From Thermoflavimicrobium dichotomicum (GTDB lineage: Bacteria; Bacillota; Bacilli; Thermoactinomycetales; Thermoactinomycetaceae), in contig NZ_FORR01000015.1 of the NCBI RefSeq assembly GCF_900114055.1, positions 34,114-98,113 of the forward strand: DNA of 64,000 bases, written 5' to 3'. The stretch's first letter is position 1; each line of letters begins with the position of its first letter. The notes beneath the pieces are model-generated. The model saw nothing but the letters and a program-made list of their open reading frames with translations, was not told the DNA's origin and made no database searches. Of the stretch, positions 57,424 through 64,000 are shown piece after piece. Both the position numbers and the translations under genes were made by a program.

Positions 57424-57627
57424 CTGGATCAGGCTGAAACTTCATTTTCTTGATGTATCGTTTAGGCCATAATGGAAAGTGCTTAACCAATCAGTCAGAA
57501 GAAAAGCGTTCATTTAACCAGATCCTGAGATTGATAACAAACCCCCCGAAAAAGGGATCGGGGGTTGTATATTTCAGGAATCTTTATATAAAAGGAATAT
57601 CTTCTAAAGTAGTTAGCAACCAAATCA

Positions 57628-57690
57628 TGTAGCCTTTTCTCTCTTCCAGAGAAGTAAAGGCATTATTTGATGTTTTGAGCCACGGCTGTT
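57628..57690 (+). repeat. 63-nt direct repeat, copy 2
   Basis: Pairs with 55735-55797 (3 differences). The two copies are 1.9 kb apart in the same orientation, bracketing the Phe-Gly gene, the Tn3 remnant and the CRISPR. Confidence 0.9.
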
Positions 57691-57844
57691 AGGGGGCATT
57701 GCTCTGTTACTCCGCAGTTCCCCTGTAACGTGCATAGCGAAGACCATGAAATTCTGCGTTAGTGAAGCTACGCTCAAGGGTATCGCCTCATCTCCGGGCA
57801 CTTAGCGTACAAGGGAACGGGATGGTTGATACTACATTTCAAAT

Positions 57845-57931
57845 TTAGCAAATGCCGATGCCGAAGAAGAAGAAGATAACGGCGATAACAAGGATGAAGA
57901 TTAAAAGCCTATGCAAACCGAAACCACCCAT
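57845..57931 (-). CDS. 28-residue hydrophobic single-pass membrane peptide (YjcZ-like)
   Basis: The ATG at 57931 has GGGAGGTG 7 nt upstream, an excellent site. The peptide starts MGGFGLHR and then forms one hydrophobic helix (LLIFILVIAVIFFFFGIGIC). The Gly-rich start plus a C-terminal membrane helix resembles the small YjcZ family of sporulation proteins in Bacillales. It is probably a spore-membrane or small regulatory peptide; the name is tentative. A 77-nt repeat copy lies just upstream. Confidence 0.7.
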   Translation of the reverse strand: MGGFGLHRLLIFILVIAVIFFFFGIGIC

Positions 57932-57954
57932 TTTTTTCACCTCCCAACGGCAAA

Positions 57955-58031
57955 TTCTATATATTCTATTTCACTAGTGAGGAAGTTGTAAGTGTGTTCT
58001 CCTATTTCAAGTGATTTTGGACAGATATCTT
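57955..58031 (-). repeat. 77-nt direct repeat, copy 1
   Basis: Matches 59381-59457 with 5 differences. On the minus strand both encode DIxPKSLExGEHTYNFLTSE, so this may be the conserved tail of a lost gene family. Here it is fused out of frame to the truncated arginase-like gene. Confidence 0.88.
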
Positions 58032-58328
58032 TCTTGATTCCAACTTAACAACTTCGAACAAGATGAGGCTGAACGGCCGGTTGAATTCGCTAAGCAAAAG
58101 ATATGTGACATAGTGATAGTTTCCCTTTCCGATAAACGTGATGCCGCGACCGGACCGCTCGGAAAGCCTGTGGCCGATTTCTGTCAGCGCCTTGTGCGTG
58201 CAAAACAGATTGGCCTCCGTGATGTCCTTAAGCTCGATCCATTCGTCAGCAAAGTCGGACAGCTTATGCTGCCAGGGATAAGCATCGTCAAAGTTCAGCA
58301 AGGTCACGTCATGATAAAGGAGTCCCAT
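58002..58328 (-). pseudogene. Truncated arginase/ureohydrolase-superfamily protein
   Basis: From an ATG at 58328 the frame reads VTLLNFDDAYPWQ, ADEWIELKDITEANLFCTHK, RGITFIGKGNYHYVTYLLLS and PFSLILF. This matches the N-terminal third of arginase-like proteins, in which FSLILFDHHTD then starts the metal site. The match breaks off exactly before the metal-binding Asp/His residues, and the reading frame instead runs into the 77-nt repeat. With about 108 residues instead of about 260 and no metal site it is almost certainly inactive. Confidence 0.7.
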
Positions 58329-58666
58329 GATCACCAATTTCCTTTCCTTACGAAAATGAAATGAACGATCAGGTTTTCCTTTCATGAAGTGTTGGAAATG
58401 AACTTTGGTCGATATATTCATGATGCCAAGCTGACGCAGGGGAGTTAAGAGAGGAGATGCAGACGGGATTTTTAGAAGTCTTTCCTTTGTTGCCATTGGA
58501 GCCGTTTCCACCAGATCCACCGGTTAGGTTCTCACAGGGGATTCCCTGTCTGATACGGTTAAGTCGCTCCGTTCGTTCCCATGACCATCTCTTCCCTCCA
58601 ACTCAAAAAAAGCACCGCTTGGGTGCTATCAATCTAAGCTTAAGATAGGTCTTGGTACAAGTCTAT
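58329..58666. other. Intergenic region
   Basis: 338 bases holding the upstream part of the arginase remnant and, at the right end, the terminator of the Arg/Cys-rich gene. No other gene is supported. Confidence 0.5.
58602..58628 (-). terminator. Terminator of the Arg/Cys-rich small gene
   Basis: The minus strand reads AGCACC, a 5-nt loop, GGTGCT and seven T. Confidence 0.8.
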
Positions 58667-58789
58667 TTAAAAAGGACGACCGAAACGATCTCTACGACGA
58701 CGTCTACGACGACGACGTCTTGGGCAGACACAAAAACAACCAAATGGACAGAAACGTCTTCTTCTAAATCGTTGCTGCGTAGAATTCAT
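58667..58789 (-). CDS. 40-residue Arg-rich, Cys-containing protein
   Basis: The ATG at 58789 has AAAGGAGGTG 7 nt upstream, a near-perfect site. The sequence is MNSTQQRFRRRR, then FCPFGCFCVCP with four Cys (residues 14, 18, 20, 22), then ten consecutive Arg and a DRFGRPF tail. The Arg run mixes CGT and AGA codons. A terminator directly follows the gene, so it forms a complete small transcription unit. A protamine-like nucleic-acid binder or a spore-coat component is plausible, with the Cys cluster for metal or disulfides. I know no family for it. Confidence 0.75.
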   Translation of the reverse strand: MNSTQQRFRRRRFCPFGCFCVCPRRRRRRRRRRDRFGRPF

Positions 58790-58797
58790 GGCGATTC

Positions 58798-58825
58798 ACC
58801 TCCTTTCGTTGATTTACAAGGAGGT
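58798..58825 (-). promoter_or_regulatory. Hairpin that buries the Shine-Dalgarno sequence of the Arg/Cys-rich gene
   Basis: The minus strand has ACCTCCTT (58818-58825), a 12-nt loop and AAGGAGGT (58798-58805). This is a perfect 8-bp stem that covers the whole Shine-Dalgarno site. Translation should require opening of the hairpin by heat, a trans-acting factor or an upstream ribosome. Confidence 0.7.
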
Positions 58826-59380
58826 TGACAGATTCAGTGAAAAGCTCCACAGTAAAACTGCCAAATCTACCAGCTTGATATAGTATATTGATAATTGACA
58901 AAAAACGTGCAGACGTTATAAAGAATGAGTTATCTACTTACGCCTTTTTTGTTTCCTTGTATCCCTCCAATAAAAAACACAATCACCAACTGGTTTAACG
59001 CCAGCGAGTGCATAGTGTTGAGAGCCAAAATTTCGCCCTCTTAGCACCCTTTTCCGGTAAGGGTAATACTTCTTCCCGATGTCTTTATATCAGAGTAAAG
59101 CGATAAAGCAAACCTTGGTATTCGTAGGGGTTGCAGATTCTAAAATGTTCCCTTCAAATTTCGTTTTTGCCTTTGCCGTATGGGGGATTCTTATGTGATT
59201 GTTGCATTCTTGGGTAATTCCGAATCGGTGAAATCACTTGGTGCCCATGGGTTTTCCGATTTTAGTTAAGAAAAACAAAAACAAACGGTCATTGATATAT
59301 TCCCGTGGAATATCAATGACCGTTTGCCAGGGTTTCGACAACCTTCTGCTTGTCATCGTTACCATCTTCGTCTTCGTCAG
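58826..59380. other. Region without a gene
   Basis: About 555 bases with only short broken frames. It contains a 17-bp perfect hairpin (59282-59326). A minus-strand frame next to it reads DEDGNDDKQKVVETLANGH, probably the C-terminal tail of a lost protein whose upstream part is the 77-nt repeat. Confidence 0.5.
59282..59326 (-). terminator. Very strong minus-strand hairpin, probable terminator
   Basis: CAAACGGTCATTGATAT and its exact complement form a 17-bp stem with an 11-nt loop. On the minus strand it is followed by TTTTTGTTTTT. It sits right after the acidic reading-frame tail and would have ended the lost gene. Confidence 0.75.
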
Positions 59381-59457
59381 TTCTATATATCCTATTTCGC
59401 TGGTGAGGAAGTTGTAAGTGTGTTCTCCCATTTCAAGTGATTTTGGATAGATATCTT
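59381..59457 (-). repeat. 77-nt direct repeat, copy 2
   Basis: Pairs with 57955-58031 (5 differences). Its minus-strand frame reads DIYPKSLEMGEHTYNFLTSE and continues in a broken frame toward the 17-bp hairpin. Confidence 0.88.
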
Positions 59458-59747
59458 CTAGGGGCGGAGGATACCAAAATCGACCTGCCCTACCCGACAC
59501 CCCCTATTTACGTGAAGAAACCCTTTAATACTACTGCGTTTTTATATCTATATGACCGCTTTTGGACTTATCTCGGAGTTACGTATTAGGGAAAATCCCC
59601 ATTTCACAAGATGAAGGAAAAGAATATGAAGTGACCTTCAACATTTCGTCAAGACAGGAAATTTGAGGCAAATGACTTAGTTCAAATGTGGATAAACCCT
59701 ATGTCACCTCAATATTGGAGCAGAAATAGAAACTGGTAGCTTTTTCA

Positions 59748-59930
59748 TTATTGCACAATGAACTTCACTCGGGTCCCATCCGGGTAATCCTCAAGTTGGT
59801 TACCAACCCATGCTCCGGCTCCACGGTTATCACTCGGACTGATATAACGAACATCGGCACCATACCCGCCTTCTAGACACATCGCCATAGGCCATTCATC
59901 TTCAGTATAGATAAATACTCTTCTAGTTTT
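59748..59930 (-). pseudogene. C-terminal fragment of a NucA/NucB-type DNase
   Basis: The frame reads [20 protein letters not shown], then [16 protein letters not shown] and [12 protein letters not shown], ending in TAA. This is the diagnostic C-terminus of Bacillus NucA/NucB nucleases ([28 protein letters not shown]). A TGA precedes it at 59931-59933 and the N-terminal two thirds are missing, so it is a remnant. Confidence 0.85.
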
Positions 59931-59949
59931 TCAGCGTGTTTTGGACTGG

Positions 59950-60160
59950 GAGTAACCATCGACTGCAAGGACAAGCATGCAGATAATAACCTAGGCATTC
60001 ATATAGTTAAAGAGAATAAACTAAATGGATTAAGAAGTGAGTTTATCGACTTGTTAAAAAATACTTCAGCCGGTCGTATTCGATCTGCTCGAATAGAATT
60101 AGGTATGACAATAAAAGAACTTTCCCAGGCTACAGGCTTAACCACTGAAGCCTCTTTCCT
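59950..60160 (+). pseudogene. Fragment with a helix-turn-helix-like segment
   Basis: A plus-strand frame reads LGVTIDCKDKHADNNLGIHI, then further on LLKNTSAGRIRSARIELGMT and IKELSQATGL. The last part resembles an Xre-type helix-turn-helix. No start codon with a ribosome binding site is present, and homology is lost at the junction with the recombinase remnant. Confidence 0.4.
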
Positions 60161-60164
60161 TCCC

Positions 60165-60600
60165 CGATCATTGATTTTTGTCTCAACTCTTATCTCCTTT
60201 ACTAAGGATTTTACGATCTCTCGCTTATCTTCAAAGGCAAGTTCCCCATCATACCACTTTTTCCATAAGCTCTTTATTAATTCCTCAGCTATTTCAAACC
60301 CTCGATAGATATTTTTTCTTTGTGGATTAAATCCTCCTCAATTTCCTCAATTTGTCTTTCAGCTGATCCTTTTCAGAAGAAATTTTCTCAAGCTGTTTTT
60401 CCACATCTGAAAGACCAAATCATTTTTTCTAAATAAGTCTAAGATCCTTCCTTCTCTTCATTTTCATCTAGCTGCTTTTCTAATAACTCCCTTTCTTTTG
60501 TCCCATGCCTGATAGATTTTAAGCGTTTCATTTTTTCAAAATATTTCTTTCGGTTATCGCAACTCTATCATTCTATCTATTCTTTTATTGGCTTCAGCTT
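60165..60600 (-). pseudogene. C-terminal remnant of a large serine recombinase
   Basis: On the minus strand, KYFEKMKRLKSIRHGTKERE and ELLEKQLDENEEKEG (about 60440-60560), then, after frame breaks, FEIAEELIKSLWKKWYDGEL and AFEDKREIVKSLVKEIRVE (about 60180-60310). Coiled-coil spacing followed by LSFEQKREIVxxLVxxIxV is typical of the C-terminal part of site-specific serine recombinases. The catalytic domain is missing. Confidence 0.6.
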
Positions 60601-60746
60601 CAATTCATATTTCCCTAGCACGTATTCATCCTTTTTTCTTACTCTTGATATTTAGCTATGAATTTATACATTTTTAATAGATTATTAACATTAATAAAAA
60701 GGGAATTAATTATCATGATTAAGAAACCATTTCAGGAGGAGATCCG

Positions 60747-61820
60747 ATGAAACGTGTTTATCTCACTATCCTATCTTCGTTAATGTTGCTTGTTGCATCT
60801 TTTACTGTCTCTCCAGTTCAGTCCTCAGCAGCAACATATACTGCGACAGTAGATTATGTCGTGGACGGTGATACTGTTCATTTGAAAGAATCAGTACTCG
60901 GAACAAACAAAGTCCGAATGCTTTCCATCGACGCTCCAGAATCGAACTATCAAGGTCAAGCGCAAAATCCATGGGGTACCAATGCGAAGAATTATCTAAC
61001 ACAACTACTTCCAAGCGGAACACAAGTAACCATTGAAACAGACACTGAAGAAAAAGACTCCTATGGCCGTCTATTGGCACACATTAAAAAAGGAACTCTG
61101 AACATAAACAAAGAGATGGTTCGTCAAGGTCATGCAGTAACTTATTACATCTGGCCCAACATGAAATACTTCACAGAATATCAATCTGCTTATTTAGAAG
61201 CAAAACAAAATGGAAGAGGAATGTGGAATCCATCCAATCCAATCAATGAACTTCCTTTTGAGTTTCGTGATCGGATTTCAGGACAGCCTCAAGACAAATA
61301 TGTAGGCGATTATTACACCAAAACGTATGTTGATCCAGCGAATTACAAGCAAATTCCTATTGAGAAACGTGTCTTCTTCTTCAATGAATCAGATGCGATA
61401 TCTGCTGGATATACCAAGTCTGGTGGTGGAGGCAATACGAACCTCGTCATCAACGAAGTGTTACCTGCCCCTTCTTCTACATTTACAAAAGAGTTTGTAG
61501 AGATCTACAACCCTACTTCTTCATCCGTTGATATTAGTGGATATGTGATCGATGACATCGTGGGTGGCGGCTCTGCTCCATATACGATTCCAAGTGGAAC
61601 CATCATTCCAGCCAAGGGGTACTTCGTTTGGGAAACTACGAACTACTTTAATAATAGTGGTGGCGATGACGTGACGTTAAAGGCTCCGAATGGAACAATC
61701 ATTGATCAATATCACTATTCTTCTTCTGCATACGATCAATCTTGGTATCGTTTACCAGATGGTGGGGCCTGGTCTACCAGTCAAGATGCAACTCCTACCA
61801 AAGGAACTTCAAATAACTGA
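60747..61820 (+). CDS. Secreted thermonuclease with a lamin-tail domain
   Basis: 357 residues, starting at the ATG at 60747 with AGGAGGAG upstream. A signal peptide (MKRVYLTILSSLMLLVASFT, cleaved after SSA) is followed by a staphylococcal-nuclease domain (about residues 30-165) with VVDGDTV, VRMLSIDAPE and DSYGRLLA. These supply the expected calcium/catalytic Asp, Glu and Arg residues. A linker of about 60 residues leads to a lamin-tail (LTD) domain: LVINEVLPAP, EFVEIYNPTSSSVDISGYVI, DDVTLKAPNG and a C-terminal SWYRLPDGGAW. It should degrade DNA/RNA outside the cell; LTD modules are thought to help binding or anchoring. It is monocistronic, with its own terminator. Confidence 0.93.
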   Translation: MKRVYLTILSSLMLLVASFTVSPVQSSAATYTATVDYVVDGDTVHLKESVLGTNKVRMLSIDAPESNYQGQAQNPWGTNAKNYLTQLLPSGTQVTIETDTEEKDSYGRLLAHIKKGTLNINKEMVRQGHAVTYYIWPNMKYFTEYQSAYLEAKQNGRGMWNPSNPINELPFEFRDRISGQPQDKYVGDYYTKTYVDPANYKQIPIEKRVFFFNESDAISAGYTKSGGGGNTNLVINEVLPAPSSTFTKEFVEIYNPTSSSVDISGYVIDDIVGGGSAPYTIPSGTIIPAKGYFVWETTNYFNNSGGDDVTLKAPNGTIIDQYHYSSSAYDQSWYRLPDGGAWSTSQDATPTKGTSNN

Positions 61821-61828
61821 CAGGAAGC

Positions 61829-61866
61829 AAAAAGGACTGGATAGTTGATAATCCAGTCCTTTTTTG
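61829..61866 (+). terminator. Terminator after the thermonuclease gene
   Basis: AAAAGGACTGGAT / ATCCAGTCCTTTT, a perfect 13-bp stem plus a T-run. Being symmetric it may also end the converging TOMM operon. Confidence 0.9.
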
Positions 61867-61983
61867 TCTTTAAATATGTTTTTCAGGATGGAGTCCCTTC
61901 TGGTTAACGCTTTAGAGCAGCTCTTATACATTGTTTTTCATACATTATTTGCACCATAGCCAGAGCTTTCACTCTTGCCTCCT

Positions 61984-63561
61984 CTATCCATGCAAACTAC
62001 CCTCTAACCGAGTGCGAAGACGATAGGGACCGACCGGGATTTGGATCAGGCTGGTTTTTCCTTGCGCATCCATCCTGTAGATCTCATCACACAAGCTCGC
62101 ATCAAATCCGAGGAGCGGGTGCCCTCCCATCCCGATGGCAGACGCCGCCAGTAGCAAACGCTGCACGAGCATGCCCGCTTCCATCTGTTGGATGCGGTAT
62201 CCTCTGTACCCCAGTGCCGTTTTGAGGTGATCCTGGTCCCCTGCCACATGCAGGCAGAGCGGCACTTGGAACAGATTTACATTGTGCAAAGACATCCCCT
62301 GTTGCAGCCAGAACCGATGATCTCCGAGACGTACCTTCCGCAATGCATGAGCAGCGCTGTCATAGTGGTAGGCACCATCCGGAATGCCTTCAACGCCATA
62401 CAAACAGCCATACAGTGAGACACGGGACTCGGGCTTTTCTTGTGTTCCATCCAAATCATTTTGATACGGAAAGGAAGTGGCCTCTTTGAGCAGAGTGGCC
62501 AGTTGCAGTTGGCTTACCTTGCCCAAAACAAAATCCATCCCTGGTGAATGCCGTTTTCGGCAGACCGATGCCAGATCATACGACAACCGGTTCACGTGTG
62601 GCAGGGCCACCGCCTGACCCTCACAGTTAACGTTCTTCTCCCCTGCGATTCTCCGAAACGATCGAGCTGATTCCAGCATGGACGCTTCGTTCATCTTGAT
62701 CAGCATCGGATACTCCTTGATCCTCAGCGACCGGACGTAGTGATCATGCTGAACCTCTGTCAACTCCCGGCACAATTCGGTGGCAGAGATATCCACGTCT
62801 CCATCATTTCCGTCAGCAAACCAGGTGATCGCAGGCTCCACCGACAGCGGAATAACCGCATACACGCTCTCCTCCTGTTCGGACAGCCCGAGCAGATGGT
62901 TAACGGCCCGATCAAGAAACTGGAAGTACACCCCCGCTTCGAAGCCAAACCGTTTCGCCACTTCCAGCAACTGCCCGATCAGCACACCGGCATCCAGCCC
63001 TTGCAAACGGTAGGCAAAGTTATTGTATTTAAAGAAGTTTTTCCAAAACATGGTCGACACAAAAACCGTACAAAAACAAGCCGACACGTCACAGCGATTG
63101 CCAAGAGCCCTGGACAGATATGAATCGAAATCGCCTTCGCGCAACAACACCAGTCGATGGTGTGCCACATCATAATGGTACACCCCGGCAGGCAAATCCT
63201 CCATTTTTAGATACACGTATAATTCACTGGGATACAACGCTCCACCGGAGGGAACGAACCGCCGGTACAACTGCGTCAGACCCACCGCTTGTTCCGTGGA
63301 ATCCATGGCATAAAATGACTGGAAGAATTGAGTGAGCCCGTATACATACCAGAGAAAATGACCGATTCCGCGAAGGCCGGGCTTCACGGGCATTTCCCGT
63401 CCTTCGAGCGTCAGCGGTACTTCCGGAGAAAACGGAAACACAGGCAAGCCACGGTATAGCTTATACGGAAGCGGTGCGTCTTCCCAATCCACCTCCCAGT
63501 CCGGCGGTTGGATCTTGTCAATGTCAAAATGCAAATCGTGCAGAAATGCTTCCAGACTCAT
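61984..63561 (-). CDS. SagB/ThcOx-type azoline dehydrogenase with two tandem nitroreductase domains (TOMM)
   Basis: 525 residues from the ATG at 63561, which has GGGAGGAAGAAGG directly upstream. The open frame extends to 63621 without a better site and would overlap the previous gene. Two nitroreductase-like halves are seen. The first has YRRFVPSGGALYPSELYVYL (FMN phosphate site), DLPAGVYHYDVAHHRL and LDAGVLIGQLLEVA. The second has GIPDGAYHYDSAAHAL and MEAGMLVQRLLLAASAIGMG, but its PSGGALYP-like motif has decayed to VSLYGCLYG. SagB enzymes oxidise azolines to thiazoles or oxazoles with FMN. It lies 22 nt downstream of a YcaO gene, so they form one operon. GC content is visibly higher than in the preceding region. 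Confidence 0.85.
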   Translation of the reverse strand: MSLEAFLHDLHFDIDKIQPPDWEVDWEDAPLPYKLYRGLPVFPFSPEVPLTLEGREMPVKPGLRGIGHFLWYVYGLTQFFQSFYAMDSTEQAVGLTQLYRRFVPSGGALYPSELYVYLKMEDLPAGVYHYDVAHHRLVLLREGDFDSYLSRALGNRCDVSACFCTVFVSTMFWKNFFKYNNFAYRLQGLDAGVLIGQLLEVAKRFGFEAGVYFQFLDRAVNHLLGLSEQEESVYAVIPLSVEPAITWFADGNDGDVDISATELCRELTEVQHDHYVRSLRIKEYPMLIKMNEASMLESARSFRRIAGEKNVNCEGQAVALPHVNRLSYDLASVCRKRHSPGMDFVLGKVSQLQLATLLKEATSFPYQNDLDGTQEKPESRVSLYGCLYGVEGIPDGAYHYDSAAHALRKVRLGDHRFWLQQGMSLHNVNLFQVPLCLHVAGDQDHLKTALGYRGYRIQQMEAGMLVQRLLLAASAIGMGGHPLLGFDASLCDEIYRMDAQGKTSLIQIPVGPYRLRTRLEGSLHG

Positions 63562-63583
63562 CCTTCTTCCTCCCAGACACGGC

Positions 63584-64000
63584 TTATGGAAACGGATGCG
63601 GATGTGGATTGAGCTGTTCAAGCGTCAGCGGCTCTTTCGCATACCCGAGTTCCACCGGTACCCGTAGCACCCTCTCCAGACCTGTCACGCGGGTCAGATG
63701 ATGTCCGAACGTCATCGGCAACATCCCCGGAATCAGCACTTTCACGCAATGCAGTCCGTTTCGCTTGATTTCCGGTGTCGTCTGATCCACCACGATCACA
63801 TCAAGGTTCAATCGACGAAAAACCTGGAGAATGTCCTTCAGGTCATCGGTCAGATCCGCATGTCTTCCCTTGCGTTCAAATTCCTCATCAAACGATCGCA
63901 ACGGGCGATTTTCATCCAGCAAAAATTGCAGGCGCTCCTCCGCTTGCGGCAAACTGTACAGCATGGAATGGTCCTCCATCTGCTGCACCAGGAACGGATC
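63584..64000 (-). CDS. C-terminus of a YcaO cyclodehydratase (TOMM), 5' part outside window
   Basis: The frame is open to the right edge and ends at 63584. Visible blocks are LVQQMEDHSMLYSLPQAEER, LNLDVIVVDQTTPEI, GLHCVKVLIPGMLPMTFGHH and the terminal NPHPHPFP. A Pro-rich PHPFP end is diagnostic of azoline-forming YcaO proteins, in which it reaches the ATP site. The enzyme activates backbone amides with ATP so that Cys/Ser/Thr cyclise to azolines. Directly downstream is the SagB-type dehydrogenase that would aromatise them. The precursor peptide and partner (E1-like or ocin-ThiF) protein are not in the window. Confidence 0.9.
   Translation of the reverse strand, partial: DPFLVQQMEDHSMLYSLPQAEERLQFLLDENRPLRSFDEEFERKGRHADLTDDLKDILQVFRRLNLDVIVVDQTTPEIKRNGLHCVKVLIPGMLPMTFGHHLTRVTGLERVLRVPVELGYAKEPLTLEQLNPHPHPFP

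Noticed and set aside
57266..57490. 74-codon minus-strand frame over the CRISPR repeats
   Set aside because: Its repeated peptide is only the translation of the two identical DNA repeats; no ribosome binding site.
58667..58789. The Arg/Cys-rich small protein as the TOMM precursor peptide
   Set aside because: It lacks a leader/core split, has few modifiable residues besides four Cys and is not near the TOMM genes.

Overview
The window looks like the chromosome of a spore-forming, Gram-positive member of the Bacillales. The evidence is strong GGAGG-type ribosome binding sites, common TTG/GTG starts, a fused two-GTPase DynA, a lysine (L-box) riboswitch on a lysine permease, and many small spore-type genes and Firmicutes-style terminators. 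Thermoactinomycetaceae is a possible home, but that is a guess from the overall flavour and not shown by any marker here.

1-36.2 kb (minus strand): a giant non-ribosomal peptide synthetase (NRPS) operon, transcribed right to left. Gene A (29094-36167) carries modules 1-2, gene B (18131-28984) modules 3-5, and gene C (from 18057, running off the left edge) modules 6-10. Ten adenylation (A) domains are visible. By eye-alignment of the ten specificity positions, six share one Leu-like code (DAWFLGHVVK), two share the Ala code DLFNNALTYK, one is Val-like (DALWLGGTFK) and one (DPWCFGLVLK) is unassigned. Epimerization domains follow modules 2, 4, 7 and 10, and each condensation domain downstream of an epimerization domain is of the D-accepting type. 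The predicted product is a hydrophobic Leu/Ala/Val-rich peptide of at least ten residues. Two oddities stand out. Gene A starts with a decayed half condensation domain. Gene C starts with a decayed A-domain tail plus a carrier domain in which the phosphopantetheine serine is Asp.

36.2-55.6 kb: mostly housekeeping genes. In order they are an attenuator-like leader upstream of the NRPS, lysP with its L-box, a secreted amidase-domain protein, dynA, a polysaccharide deacetylase lipoprotein, a GNAT / aldo-keto reductase / class II aldolase operon with a structured leader and an internal 170-bp compound palindrome, a cytochrome P450, an Imm6-like immunity protein, a cell-wall amidase, a YwqG-like protein, a CMD-family protein, a ComM/YifB-type ATPase and a short-chain dehydrogenase.

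55.6-60.7 kb: a decayed accessory zone. It holds a Phe-Gly repeat protein, a Tn3-family transposase C-terminus with a 38-bp terminal repeat, a two-repeat orphan CRISPR, two pairs of long direct repeats, a truncated arginase-like gene, a NucA/NucB-type nuclease fragment, a serine-recombinase fragment, a 28-residue membrane peptide and a 40-residue Arg/Cys protein whose ribosome binding site is buried in a hairpin.

60.7-64 kb: a secreted thermonuclease with a lamin-tail domain, then the 3' end of a thiazole/oxazole-modified peptide (TOMM) operon. This contains a tandem-domain SagB-type dehydrogenase and the C-terminus of a YcaO cyclodehydratase that runs off the right edge.
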